NCBI RefSeq assembly: GCF_017498485.1
Contig: NZ_CP071795.1
Span: forward strand, 3,532,501 to 3,596,500
Direction of reading: 5' to 3'
Source of the DNA: Polaribacter batillariae
Lineage (GTDB): Bacteria; Bacteroidota; Bacteroidia; Flavobacteriales; Flavobacteriaceae
DNA: 64,000 nucleotides
The notes under the pieces: model-generated
What the model was told of the DNA's origin: nothing
Databases searched by the model: none
What the model saw: only the letters and a program-made list of their open reading frames with translations
In this document: positions 43,791 through 52,189 of the stretch, piece by piece
How positions within the stretch are numbered: position 1 is the first letter of the stretch
Layout of the letters: every line of letters begins with the position of its first letter
Position numbers and translations under genes: made by a program

Positions 43791-44315
43791 ATGGAAAAAC
43801 GCTTACAAGAACTCCCAAAATTAGCACAGGAAGCAAAGAAAGAAAATGAAAAATATTTTGCGAGATTAAAGAAACGTACCCCAAAAAGATTGGATTATTT
43901 AATGCAAGAATTACATGATAAAGAGTTTGAAAAAACAGACTGTTTAACGTGTGGAAATTGCTGTAAAACTACCAGTCCGATTTTTACAGATACAGATGTA
44001 GAAAGAATTGCCAAACATTTAAAAATGAAAGTTGCTGCTTTTGAAGATCAATATTTACGAAGAGATGAAGATGATTTTAAGGTTTTAAAATCGTCACCTT
44101 GTTCTTTTTTAGATTTGTCTGATAATACTTGTTTTATTTACAAAGTAAGACCCAAAGCCTGTGCGGAATATCCGCATACAAATCGTAAAAAGTTTATTGG
44201 AATTACCGATTTAACTATTGCAAATACAGCCATTTGTCCTGCAACTTATAATATTGTAGAAAATTTAAAAAAAGTTTTGCCTTTAGAAGGAAATAAGAAG
44301 GTAAGAAGGAAGTAA
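43791..44315 (+). CDS. YkgJ family cysteine-cluster protein
   Basis: 174 residues with the CxxCxxCC-type cluster CLTCGNCCKTT (near residue 46), then SPCSFLDLSDNTCFIYKVRP and KACAEYPH, the pattern of the YkgJ/zinc- or iron-binding CxxCxxCC family (PF03692). Basic, helical N-terminus. Function of the family is unsettled; some members are thought to bind an Fe-S cluster or zinc. Single gene with an AT-rich promoter region shared with the divergent ATPase. Confidence 0.88.
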   Translation: MEKRLQELPKLAQEAKKENEKYFARLKKRTPKRLDYLMQELHDKEFEKTDCLTCGNCCKTTSPIFTDTDVERIAKHLKMKVAAFEDQYLRRDEDDFKVLKSSPCSFLDLSDNTCFIYKVRPKACAEYPHTNRKKFIGITDLTIANTAICPATYNIVENLKKVLPLEGNKKVRRK

Positions 44316-44466
44316 TAGTGCCTAAATTTCCAAAGGAGACTTTTTACATTTTTGTTGTTAAAAAAATTCTCGATACAATTTTTTCAAAAAATCGAAAATC
44401 ATTCGAAGTGACATTTTTTAAGAAACTTTATGTTATTAAATGATTCTGTTTAAGTAATGTCTAGGT

Positions 44467-44514
44467 GTCAGTTCGAGTGAATTTGTGAAGAATGAACAAA
44501 TTTGTATCGAGAAC
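44467..44514 (+). repeat. Dispersed word GTCAGTTCGAGTG...TATCGAGAAC overlapping a start region
   Basis: GTCAGTTCGAGTGAATTTGT, GAAGAATGAACAAATTTGTA and TCGAGAAC form a hairpin (TTCGAG... / ...CTCGA-like arms). Nearly identical to the loop of family A copy A4 (30559-30606). The GTG at 44485, the first in-frame start of the next gene, lies inside it. Confidence 0.75.
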
Positions 44515-45387
44515 GTTATTTTTACTATTTTAGTACCAAATAAAACTATTTTGGAAACCATTTTTAATTATTTCGAAACCATACCTTCTTCTCATAGAAG
44601 TATTCTTTTAGTAGGCGGAATTACTTTTTTCTGGTTATTAGAAGGTGCCATCCCTTTGTTTAAATTCGATTATAAAAAGTGGAAACATGCTATACCTAAT
44701 TTGTTTTTTACGTTCACAACTGTTATCATTAATTTTGCATTGGCTTTTTTATTGTTAAAAACAGCAGATTGGGTGCAGGCTAATAATTTCGGTATTATCA
44801 ATTGGCTTCCAGAAATGCCATTGTGGCTATATGTTGTTTTAGGCGTTTTATTTTTAGATTTCTTTGGTGCCTATTTGGCACATTATACAGAGCACAAAAT
44901 AAAACCTTTGTGGATGGTGCATTTAGTACATCATTCAGATCATAAAGTAGATACTACTACTGCAAACAGACATCATCCTATAGAAAGTGTGATTCGTTTT
45001 GCGTTTACATTATTTGGGGTTTTTGTAGTGGGAACACCTATTGCCATTGTGTTTATTTATCAATCGATGTCGTTAATTTTTACGCAGTTTACACACGCAA
45101 ACATTAAAATGTCTTCGAAATTAGATAAATTTTTGAGCTACTTTATAGTGTCTCCAGATATGCACAAGGTGCATCATCATAATATGTTGCCATATACAGA
45201 TTCTAATTACGGAAATATTTTTTCTATTTGGGATAGAATTTTTGGAACGTATTTAGAGTTAGACAGAGAGAAAATCGTATATGGAGTAGATACTTTCCCA
45301 GATGAAGTTAAAAACTCATCTTTAAAAGAATTGTTGAAACAACCTTTTCAAGGATATCGGAAGCCTACTGGTGTTGAAGAAATTTAA
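44485..45387 (+). CDS. Sterol desaturase / fatty acid hydroxylase superfamily protein
   Basis: Up to 300 residues, integral membrane di-iron oxygenase. Histidine boxes are intact: HYTEH, HLVHHSDH, NRHHP and HKVHHHN. Four to five membrane segments. The frame opens at GTG 44485, but its first 11 or so codons lie in a dispersed repeat. TTG at 44551 (LETIFNYF) is an alternative start about 22 codons downstream; no ATG lies early in the frame. The substrate is probably a lipid or carotenoid, not known. Followed by the repeat unit before the GIY-YIG gene. Confidence 0.85.
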   Translation: MKNEQICIENVIFTILVPNKTILETIFNYFETIPSSHRSILLVGGITFFWLLEGAIPLFKFDYKKWKHAIPNLFFTFTTVIINFALAFLLLKTADWVQANNFGIINWLPEMPLWLYVVLGVLFLDFFGAYLAHYTEHKIKPLWMVHLVHHSDHKVDTTTANRHHPIESVIRFAFTLFGVFVVGTPIAIVFIYQSMSLIFTQFTHANIKMSSKLDKFLSYFIVSPDMHKVHHHNMLPYTDSNYGNIFSIWDRIFGTYLELDREKIVYGVDTFPDEVKNSSLKELLKQPFQGYRKPTGVEEI

Positions 45388-45395
45388 TGTTTTGG

Positions 45396-45535
45396 AATTC
45401 CTGTGCAGGCAGGAATCCATGATTGGTAAAGAAATCAGCACTTAATAATTCATTTAAACAGTTCCTTGTTTTATAATTCCCTTTTTTAGTTTTTGTGAAA
45501 GTTAGTTTGGATTCCTGCCTACGCAGGAATGACAG
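45396..45535 (+). repeat. 140-base repeat with ATTCCTGC palindromic ends, copy G1
   Basis: Starts ATTCCTGTGCAGGCAGGAAT and ends ATTCCTGCCTACGCAGGAAT plus GACAG; between them lies about 90 bases that are almost identical to copy G2 (CAGCACTTAATAATTCATTT, AAACAGTTCCTTGTTTTATA). It ends 12 bases from the GIY-YIG stop codon. Confidence 0.85.
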
Positions 45536-45547
45536 AGCGAATAAATT

Positions 45548-45862
45548 TTAATCACATAAAATATCATCATACCAATCTTTCGCTAAATCTAACCAAGGTT
45601 TGTTTTCTTCTTCAATCAATTTTATTTTCCAAGCACGTTTCCATTTTTTCATATTATTCTCTCTGGTAATTGCCTCTTCAATATTTTGATAGGTTTCAAA
45701 GTAAACCAACCTATTTACACCATACTTTTGAGTAAAACCTTTCTTGATTCCCATTTTATGCTCATAAACTCTTCTTTGTAAATCATTGGTAACCCCAATA
45801 TATAAAGTCCCTCTAATTTTACTTGCCAAAATATACACGTAATATTGATGAATGGTTTTCAT
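45548..45862 (-). CDS. GIY-YIG nuclease family protein
   Basis: 104 residues, a lone GIY-YIG domain (UvrC-type/UPF0213 group). The motif is YYVYILASKIRGTLYIGVT, where YVY and YIG are the catalytic Tyr pair; RRVYEHK gives the Arg/His region and TRENNMKKWKRAWKIKLIEE contains the catalytic Glu. Such small genes occur in many copies in Flavobacteriia. Here it sits between two direct 140-base repeats, its stop 12 bases from G1 and its start 88 bases from G2. Biological role unknown; repair, or repeat mobility, are options. Confidence 0.9.
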   Translation of the reverse strand: MKTIHQYYVYILASKIRGTLYIGVTNDLQRRVYEHKMGIKKGFTQKYGVNRLVYFETYQNIEEAITRENNMKKWKRAWKIKLIEEENKPWLDLAKDWYDDILCD

Positions 45863-45949
45863 TTATTTTTTAAAGTATTGATTCATAGAATTTGTCTAAT
45901 AATAAGTTCGAAAAAGTAATTATAAAAAAAATAAAATGCGTTCCTTGTC

Positions 45950-46089
45950 ATTCCTGCGTAGGCAGGAATCCATGATAGGTAAAGAAACCAGCACTTAATA
46001 ATTCATTTAAACAGTTCCTTGTTTTATAATTCCCTTTTTTGAGTTTTTGTGAAAATTAGTTTGGATTCCTGCCTACGCAGGAATGACAG
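45950..46089 (+). repeat. 140-base repeat with ATTCCTGC palindromic ends, copy G2
   Basis: Same orientation as G1 and about 95 percent identical by eye (ATTCCTGCGTAGGCAGGAAT at the left, ATTCCTGCCTACGCAGGAAT at the right). It ends two bases before the namZ stop codon. Confidence 0.85.
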
Positions 46090-46091
46090 GG

Positions 46092-47336
46092 TTATTCATA
46101 AATCAAATATTTCTCACGAATAATTTTAAATTTCTCCAAACCATCAACCCAACTTGCTCTAATTTCTTCTTCAGACAAACCTTGTTCTAATTGCTGTTGT
46201 AGTTTTTTGGTTCCTGCATGAATGGTAAATGTTTCGCCAAAGAACTTTTCTGTTTTTGGAGTTTGTTGGTAAGCATCCATTAAAAAAGACAAGTCAATTT
46301 TTGAGAGATGTGGAGTTTCGCTTACATCTTTTCCAAAACAGATTTTTCCTTTATGTTTTGGATATTTTGCGCCTTCATTGGGTTGTGGAGTGTAAGAGAA
46401 GTCTGTTTTCTTAAAAAAGGGCGCTCCATATCTTTGAAATTGAAACGCTGTTCCACGACCCGCATTAATGGTAGTTCCCTCAAAAAAACCTAAACTTGGG
46501 TATAAGTTGATGCTTTTATCATTTGGTAAATTTGGAGAAGGTTTTATGGGTAAAGAATACTTAGATTGATGCGTGTAATTTTTATTCGGTATTACTTTTA
46601 AATCGCATTGTATTCCGTTTTTTAACCATTTTTTTCCATTAATCATTTTTCCATATTCGCCAATAGTCATTCCATAAACTACTGGAATAGGATGTTTACC
46701 CACAAAACTGGTGTGTTCCATTTCTAAAACAGAGCCATCTACATAATGTGCATTTGGGTTGGGTCTGTCTAAAATAATCACAGGAATTCCATTTTCAGCA
46801 CAAGCTTCCATTACATAATGTAAAGTAGAAATATAAGTATAAAAACGCACGCCCACATCTTGAATGTCAAAAACCATTACCTCAATTCCTTCTAATTGTT
46901 TTGCAGAAGGTTTTTTGCTTTTTCCGTACAAAGAAACAATTGGCAAACCTGTTTTGGTGTCGAAACCATCTTTTATATGTTCTGCAGCATCTGCTTTGCC
47001 ACGAAAACCATGTTCTGGAGAGAACACTTTTTTAATTTTAATGTGAAGAGAAAGCAAACTATCTACCAAGTGAGTAAAACCTTGAATTTTAAATTTTGAA
47101 TTTCGAATTACCGAAGTTTGATTCGCAACAATACCAACATTTTTCCCTTTTAATAAGTCGAGATATAAGTCTGTTTGTTCTGCGCCAGTTTTAATCTCTA
47201 ATTTCTCAGGTTTAGAACTTTGAACATTCAGCTTTGAATCCTGAACCTTTTTCTGAGCACACGAAATCAGCTGAAAATTCAACAATAGAAATAAGAATAA
47301 ATATGTACTTTTGGAGTGAATTAATTTTATCATCAA
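46092..47336 (-). CDS. NamZ-like exo-beta-N-acetylmuramidase (DUF1343) lipoprotein
   Basis: 414 residues. The DUF1343 family includes NamZ, an exo-N-acetylmuramidase used in peptidoglycan recovery. Lipoprotein signal with lipid-carrying Cys in LLNFQLISCAQKK. Family motifs: VGIVANQTSVI, VFSPEHGFRGKADAAEHIKD, YISTLHYVMEACAENGIPVI and LDRPNPNAHYVDG. The segment just after the lipid anchor (VQDSKLNVQSSKPEK) is low-complexity and encoded by TTTGAATCCTGAACCTTT-like DNA resembling the intergenic heptamers. Starts one base from the divergent permease gene. Confidence 0.9.
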   Translation of the reverse strand: MMIKLIHSKSTYLFLFLLLNFQLISCAQKKVQDSKLNVQSSKPEKLEIKTGAEQTDLYLDLLKGKNVGIVANQTSVIRNSKFKIQGFTHLVDSLLSLHIKIKKVFSPEHGFRGKADAAEHIKDGFDTKTGLPIVSLYGKSKKPSAKQLEGIEVMVFDIQDVGVRFYTYISTLHYVMEACAENGIPVIILDRPNPNAHYVDGSVLEMEHTSFVGKHPIPVVYGMTIGEYGKMINGKKWLKNGIQCDLKVIPNKNYTHQSKYSLPIKPSPNLPNDKSINLYPSLGFFEGTTINAGRGTAFQFQRYGAPFFKKTDFSYTPQPNEGAKYPKHKGKICFGKDVSETPHLSKIDLSFLMDAYQQTPKTEKFFGETFTIHAGTKKLQQQLEQGLSEEEIRASWVDGLEKFKIIREKYLIYE

Positions 47337-47337
47337 T

Positions 47338-48573
47338 TTGAATTACGAGTTATTTATTGCAAAACGCATTATCGCTGGCAAAAAGTATAAAAATAGCATT
47401 TCGTCGCCAATAATAAAAATTGCAATCACTGCAATTTCATTAGGAATTGCGGTAATGTTAATTGCTGTGGCAATCGCCTCTGGCTTTCAGGGGAAAATTC
47501 GCGATAAAATTGCGGGTTTTAAAGGGCATGTTCAAATTGTGAATTATGATAATAATAATTCCGACGTTTCTACTACGCCTATTGATATTCATCAAGATTT
47601 TTATCCAGAATTTAAAGATATAAAAGGCATAAAAAATGTACAAATATTTGCAAACAAAGCAGGTATTCTAAGAACAAAAACCGATTTTGAAGGCATTATT
47701 TTTAAAGGAGTTTCATCTGATTACGATTGGACTTTTTTCGAAGAATACATAATTGAGGGAAAATTACCAGATTTTAACCAACCAAGAACAAGAGATGTGT
47801 TATTATCGAAAACCATTGTAGATCGATTGCAATTAAAACTGAATGATACAATTAACGCGACATTTTTAAAAACATCTACAAGTAAATTGCCTACCAATAA
47901 AAAATATGTAATTACAGGAATTTACAACACTGGTTTTGCGCAATTTGATAAAAATATGATGATTGGCGATATTAGAGAAGTGCAAAAACTAAATAAATGG
48001 ACCGAAAATCAGGTTGGTGGTTTTGAGGTTTTACTCGATAATTTCGATGAAATTAAAGAAAAAGGAGACGAAATTTATAGTAAAACTGGTGCTACTTTAA
48101 ATAGCAAAACCATTATAGAGATGAACCAAACTGTTTTCGATTGGATTAAATTGTTCGATAATAATGTTTGGGTAATTATTGTTATTATGATTTTTGTTGC
48201 AGGCATAAATATGATTACTGCATTACTGGTTCTAATTCTAGAACGCGTGCAAATGATAGGCATTTTAAAAGCCTTAGGAAGCACAAATACAAGTGTTCGA
48301 AAAGTGTTTTTATACAATGCTTCGTACCTTATTTTAAAAGGACTTTTCTGGGGAAATATCATTGGATTGGTCATCATTGGAATTCAGTATTTTTTCGAAA
48401 TAATTACTTTAAATCCAGAAACTTATTATGTAAGTGTTATGCCAGTTTATATTTCTTTAAAAGCAATTATTTTGTTAAATTTAGGAACACTTTTAATGTG
48501 CTTTTTAATGCTAATCATTCCTTCTTATATTATTACAAAAATAAACCCATCAAAATCGATTAAGTTTGCTTAA
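47338..48573 (+). CDS. ABC transporter permease, LolC/LolE-MacB type
   Basis: 411-residue permease: one N-terminal membrane helix (about 25-48), a periplasmic MacB-like domain (about 55-260), then three membrane helices, as in LolE. The start is TTG at 47338; NYELFIAKRIIAGKKYKNSI is the usual beginning for this family, so the start is well supported. No ATPase gene is adjacent. The gene begins one base from the namZ start on the other strand, so each promoter must lie inside the other gene. Confidence 0.88.
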   Translation: MNYELFIAKRIIAGKKYKNSISSPIIKIAITAISLGIAVMLIAVAIASGFQGKIRDKIAGFKGHVQIVNYDNNNSDVSTTPIDIHQDFYPEFKDIKGIKNVQIFANKAGILRTKTDFEGIIFKGVSSDYDWTFFEEYIIEGKLPDFNQPRTRDVLLSKTIVDRLQLKLNDTINATFLKTSTSKLPTNKKYVITGIYNTGFAQFDKNMMIGDIREVQKLNKWTENQVGGFEVLLDNFDEIKEKGDEIYSKTGATLNSKTIIEMNQTVFDWIKLFDNNVWVIIVIMIFVAGINMITALLVLILERVQMIGILKALGSTNTSVRKVFLYNASYLILKGLFWGNIIGLVIIGIQYFFEIITLNPETYYVSVMPVYISLKAIILLNLGTLLMCFLMLIIPSYIITKINPSKSIKFA

Positions 48574-48739
48574 TTTTTAGGCATTCTCTAAAAGTTGTAC
48601 TTGAAGTTTATTTTGTACAAAGTCGAAAGACATTTGCTTTTTGTGTTTTCTTTGGCATAAAAAAAGTGTAAACCATTGCTACAATGGCTAAGGTAGATAA
48701 TCTAATAACTTTTGGCATAGAAATTAGCATTTAGACAGT

Positions 48740-48836
48740 TTGCGTTAGTGATTGAATGGCATGTTTGAGCTCTTTAACACTTCTTAAAAAGTGTTAAAAG
48801 CGAGTAATGAAAGCACGACCTTTAGGGAACGCCCAA
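48740..48836 (+). repeat. Family A composite element, copy A6 (GAGCTC subtype)
   Basis: TGCGTTAGTGATTGAATGGC, ATGTTTGAGCTC, then an inner hairpin TTAACACTTCTTAAAAAGTG plus TTAA, AAGCGAGTAATGAAAGC, ACGACCTTTAGGGAACGCCC. Same subtype as A3. It ends where the -33 region of the next promoter should be. Confidence 0.78.
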
Positions 48837-48845
48837 AAAATAATT

Positions 48846-48853
48846 TATCTTTG
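48846..48853 (+). promoter_or_regulatory. -7 element (TATCTTTG) before the CBS-domain PLP enzyme
   Basis: Matches TAnnTTTG, 18 bases before the ATG at 48872. The expected TTG region falls in the end of repeat A6, which has no TTG. Confidence 0.5.
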
Positions 48854-48871
48854 TGATTAACAATTTACGAC

Positions 48872-50230
48872 ATGAAATACGCAAAAAATATATTAGAAAC
48901 CATTGGAAATACACCTTTGGTACAGTTAAATTCGGTTACAAAAGAAGTAGAGGCTTTGGTGCTGGCGAAAGTAGAAACGTTTAATCCTGGGAATTCTGTA
49001 AAAGATAGAATGGCGTTAAAAATGATTGAAGACGCAGAAGCAGATGGACGTTTACAACCAGGAGGAACCATTATCGAAGGTACGTCTGGAAACACAGGAA
49101 TGGGTTTGGCTTTGGCTGCCATTGTTAAAGGTTACCAATGTATTTTTGTAATATCGGACAAGCAATCGAAAGAAAAAATGGATATTTTACGGGCAGTTGG
49201 TGCAGAGGTAATTGTGTGTCCAACAAACGTAGATCCAGAAGATCCGCGTTCTTATTATTCGGTTTCGAAACGTTTGGGAGCAGAAACACCAAATTCTTGG
49301 TATGTAAATCAGTACGACAACCCAAGTAACGCTATTGCACATTACGAACAAACGGGTCCAGAAATTTGGGAACAAACCGATGGAAAAATTACTCATTTTG
49401 TGGTGGGTGTTGGAACTGGAGGAACGGTTTCTGGCGTTGCAAAATACTTGAAAGAGAAAAACCCGAATATTAAAATTTGGGGCGTAGATACCTATGGTTC
49501 TGTGTTTAAAAAATACCATGAAACGGGTATTTTTGATGAGAATGAAATTTACCCATACATTACAGAAGGAATTGGAGAAGATATTTTACCCAAAAATGTC
49601 GATTTTTCTTTAATTGACGGTTTTACCAAAGTTACCGATAAAGATGCAGCTGTTTACACCAGAAAAATTGCCAAAGAAGAAGGAATTTTTGTGGGGAATT
49701 CTGCAGGTTCTGCCATCAAAGGATTGTTACAACTAAAAGAACACTTTACAAAAGACGATGTGGTGGTTGTATTGTTTCACGATCATGGAAGCAGATATGT
49801 AGGTAAAATGTTTAACGACGATTGGATGCGTGACAGAGGTTTCTTAGAAGAAGATATTAAAACTGCTGCAGATTTGGTAAAAACTAACGAAAAAAGAGAG
49901 CTAATTTCGGTACAAACAGAAGAACTGGTTTCGCATGCCATTGAAAGAATGCGCGATTTTAAAATTTCGCAAATTCCTGTAAAAGACATCAACGGTTTTG
50001 TGGGTTCTATAGACGAATCTGTTTTATTACATAATTTTATTGCCAATAAAAATATTGCAGACAAGCCTATTAAAGAAATTATGGGAAAACCGTATCCAAT
50101 TGTAAAAAAATCTGCAAAAATCGATGCGATTTCTAAATTGATAACCAAAGAGAATCAAGCCGTTTTGGTAGATTTAGAAAACGGAAATCACCATATTATT
50201 ACGAAGTACGATATTATAAGTGCGATGTAA
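48872..50230 (+). CDS. Cystathionine beta-synthase-type PLP enzyme with CBS domains
   Basis: 452 residues. The N-terminal 330 residues are a fold-type II PLP enzyme: ETIGNTPLVQLN, the PLP Lys in NPGNSVKDRMALKMIE, the substrate loop EGTSGNTGMGLA and the phosphate cup GVGTGGTVSGVAKYL. The C-terminal 110 residues hold a pair of CBS modules (from about 340). This is the cystathionine beta-synthase layout, but cysteine synthase activity is equally possible in bacteria. No heme-binding N-terminus is present. Confidence 0.92.
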   Translation: MKYAKNILETIGNTPLVQLNSVTKEVEALVLAKVETFNPGNSVKDRMALKMIEDAEADGRLQPGGTIIEGTSGNTGMGLALAAIVKGYQCIFVISDKQSKEKMDILRAVGAEVIVCPTNVDPEDPRSYYSVSKRLGAETPNSWYVNQYDNPSNAIAHYEQTGPEIWEQTDGKITHFVVGVGTGGTVSGVAKYLKEKNPNIKIWGVDTYGSVFKKYHETGIFDENEIYPYITEGIGEDILPKNVDFSLIDGFTKVTDKDAAVYTRKIAKEEGIFVGNSAGSAIKGLLQLKEHFTKDDVVVVLFHDHGSRYVGKMFNDDWMRDRGFLEEDIKTAADLVKTNEKRELISVQTEELVSHAIERMRDFKISQIPVKDINGFVGSIDESVLLHNFIANKNIADKPIKEIMGKPYPIVKKSAKIDAISKLITKENQAVLVDLENGNHHIITKYDIISAM

Positions 50231-50370
50231 ATTGGTTTAAAGTTCTTTGTTAAAAATTTAAAGTTTTAAATGCTGATCTCAATTTTTGGTTGTGCACAGT
50301 CGAAACCTTATTGATGGACTATTTTTATTTAAATTCTTAATTTTAACCAAAATTTAATCAACATAAATTT

Positions 50371-51651
50371 ATGAAACACCTAAAAACGCTTGCTGTTTTA
50401 TTGGTATTAATTTCTTGCAAGGAAACCAAAGAAGAGGAAGATTTAGAAACCAAGGCAAAACGTATGCACGATAAAGTTATGACGTTAGATACGCATGTAG
50501 ATATTAATGTTTCTAACTTTACAGATAGCATTAATTATTCGCAAAAATTAAACAATCAGGTAAATTTACCCAATATGGAAGAGGGTGGTTTAGATGTTGC
50601 TTTTTTTATAGTATATACTGGTCAAGGAGAGTTAACAGAAGAAGGGTATGACAAGGCTTATAAAAATGCGATGAGCAAGTTTAAAGCGATTCATAAATTA
50701 ACTAAAGACATTGCTCCAGATAGAATTGCTTTGGCTGTAAATTCTAAAGAAGCCAAAGAAATTTATGCATCTGGAAAAAAAGTAGCCATGATTGGGGTAG
50801 AAAACGCCTATCCAATAGGTACAGATATTTCTAGAGTAAAACAATTTTACGATTTAGGAGCAAGATATATGTCGCTTTCACATAATGGACATAGCCAGTT
50901 TTGTGATTCTAATACTGGAGAAAATGATGGTGTTTGGTTGCATAATGGTGTAAGCGATTTGGGTAAAAAAGTAATTAAAGAAATGAACAAATGGGGAATG
51001 ATGATTGATGTTTCGCATCCTTCTAAAAAAGCAATGAAAGATATGATCGCGCTTTCTAAAGCACCAATTATAGCCTCGCATTCTTCTGCAAGAGCTTTGT
51101 GTAACCACAGTAGAAATTTAGATGACGAACAATTGGGCTGGTTAAAAGAAAATGGTGGAGTTGTACAAACTGTTGCATTTCGTTCTTATGTAAATACAGA
51201 AAAAGATAAAAAATACAGAGACGAATTAAATAAAGTTAGAAATGAGCTTGCAAAAGCACAAAATATAAAATTGCTTTCTTGGGAAGCAATTACGAAGTTA
51301 AACAAATCTGATAGAGCAATTTTCGATAAAAACTACAAACGTTTAACAGAAGAAGCCAAAGAAATCTTAAAAACGAAGAAAGTTTCTCCAGTAAACGTAG
51401 CCGATTTTGTAGATCATATCGATTATTTGGTAAAAAAAATAGGAATTGACCATGTTGGAATAAGTTCCGATTTTGATGGTGGAGGTGGAGTAGATGGCTG
51501 GAATGATGCTTCTGAAACTTTTAATGTAACCAAAGAATTGGTAAAAAGAGGTTACACAGAAGAAGAAATAGAAAAATTATGGAATGGAAATTTACTAAGA
51601 GTTTTAGACGAGGTACAAGCAATAGCAAAAGAGATTCAATCTAGACCTTAA
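50371..51651 (+). CDS. Membrane dipeptidase (peptidase M19), lipoprotein
   Basis: 426 residues of the renal dipeptidase family, zinc enzymes cleaving dipeptides. Lipoprotein signal HLKTLAVLLVLISCKETKEE. Metal-ligand motifs: LDTHVDIN near residue 41 (HxD), a middle VGVENAYPIG with the bridging Glu, ARYMSLSHNGHSQFCDS, IDVSHPSKKA and ASHSSARALCNHSRNL, and GISSDFDGGGG near the end. Probably periplasmic, helping recycle peptides. Single gene followed by repeat H1. Confidence 0.93.
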   Translation: MKHLKTLAVLLVLISCKETKEEEDLETKAKRMHDKVMTLDTHVDINVSNFTDSINYSQKLNNQVNLPNMEEGGLDVAFFIVYTGQGELTEEGYDKAYKNAMSKFKAIHKLTKDIAPDRIALAVNSKEAKEIYASGKKVAMIGVENAYPIGTDISRVKQFYDLGARYMSLSHNGHSQFCDSNTGENDGVWLHNGVSDLGKKVIKEMNKWGMMIDVSHPSKKAMKDMIALSKAPIIASHSSARALCNHSRNLDDEQLGWLKENGGVVQTVAFRSYVNTEKDKKYRDELNKVRNELAKAQNIKLLSWEAITKLNKSDRAIFDKNYKRLTEEAKEILKTKKVSPVNVADFVDHIDYLVKKIGIDHVGISSDFDGGGGVDGWNDASETFNVTKELVKRGYTEEEIEKLWNGNLLRVLDEVQAIAKEIQSRP

Positions 51652-51799
51652 TCGATTGGGGTTTGTGTTAAAATTCTCATTTCCTTGAAAACAGGAACGT
51701 AAATACAAAATTTTGATTTTTTTTATGCGAAAATGAAATCAGCGAAATAGTGCTTTAGCTTTGTCTCAAAGATAGTTGGTTTTAAGAAATTTTTTATTA
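51652..51799 (+). repeat. Repeat H1 in the 538-base gap before lipA
   Basis: Begins at the dipeptidase stop with TCGATTGGGGTTTGTGTTAA, then AATTCTCATTTCCTTGAAAA, TAAATACAAAATTTTGATTT, and ends GTTGGTTTTAAGAAATTTTT plus TATT. The same words in the same order form H2 at 63784-63927. From 51800 to 52042 I see only AT-rich sequence with no gene. Confidence 0.65.
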
Positions 51800-52042
51800 A
51801 CCTGATTATTAAGTTGAGTTAGATATAAAAACACGTAGTTACTTTAAAATCAAAGGTTTGTTTATTTGTTCGTTTAAGTATTACTGAAATTAAAATATAT
51901 TTTGATTGAAAGTAGCAAACGAAGTTTAAAGAACCGTTGTAAAAGGAGCATTTTCAAATAAATCTCGACTGCAATCGATTTGCTATTTATATGAAAAGTT
52001 TTATACTATAAATGACGTTCGTGTTTAGAAACTACAAATATT

Positions 52043-52072
52043 AAAAAACCATCTTGCAAGAGATGGTTTTTT
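52043..52072. terminator. Symmetric hairpin between dipeptidase and lipA
   Basis: AAAAAACCATCT, loop TGCAAG, AGATGGTTTTTT. The A- and T-runs make it a possible bidirectional terminator, serving lipA on the minus strand (118 bases after its stop) and anything transcribed from the left. Confidence 0.8.
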
Positions 52073-52189
52073 AACTAACTAATTCAAATAACTTACACCA
52101 AAAGAGGTTTACTACGTCTCTTCAAATTATACTTTACAATCTGTGTGCCAAAAACTATTTGAACGAATGTTTTTTGATTTTTTTAACAA

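Larger units (their letters stand above)
48574..48871. other. 298-base gap with small open frame, family A copy A6 and a -7 element
   Basis: On the minus strand 48718-48608 encodes a 36-residue frame (MPKVIRLSTLAIVAMVYTFF, then MPKKTQKANVFRLCTK) with a hydrophobic centre; it may be a small gene or a relic and I leave it undecided. Family A copy A6 runs from 48740 to 48836. TATCTTTG at 48846-48853 is a -7 match 18 bases before the CBS-domain enzyme ATG. Confidence 0.5.

Noticed and set aside
48100-48563. Open frames in other phases across the LolE-like permease gene
   Set aside because: They overlap a well-supported gene and have Cys/Phe/Tyr-rich shadow composition.
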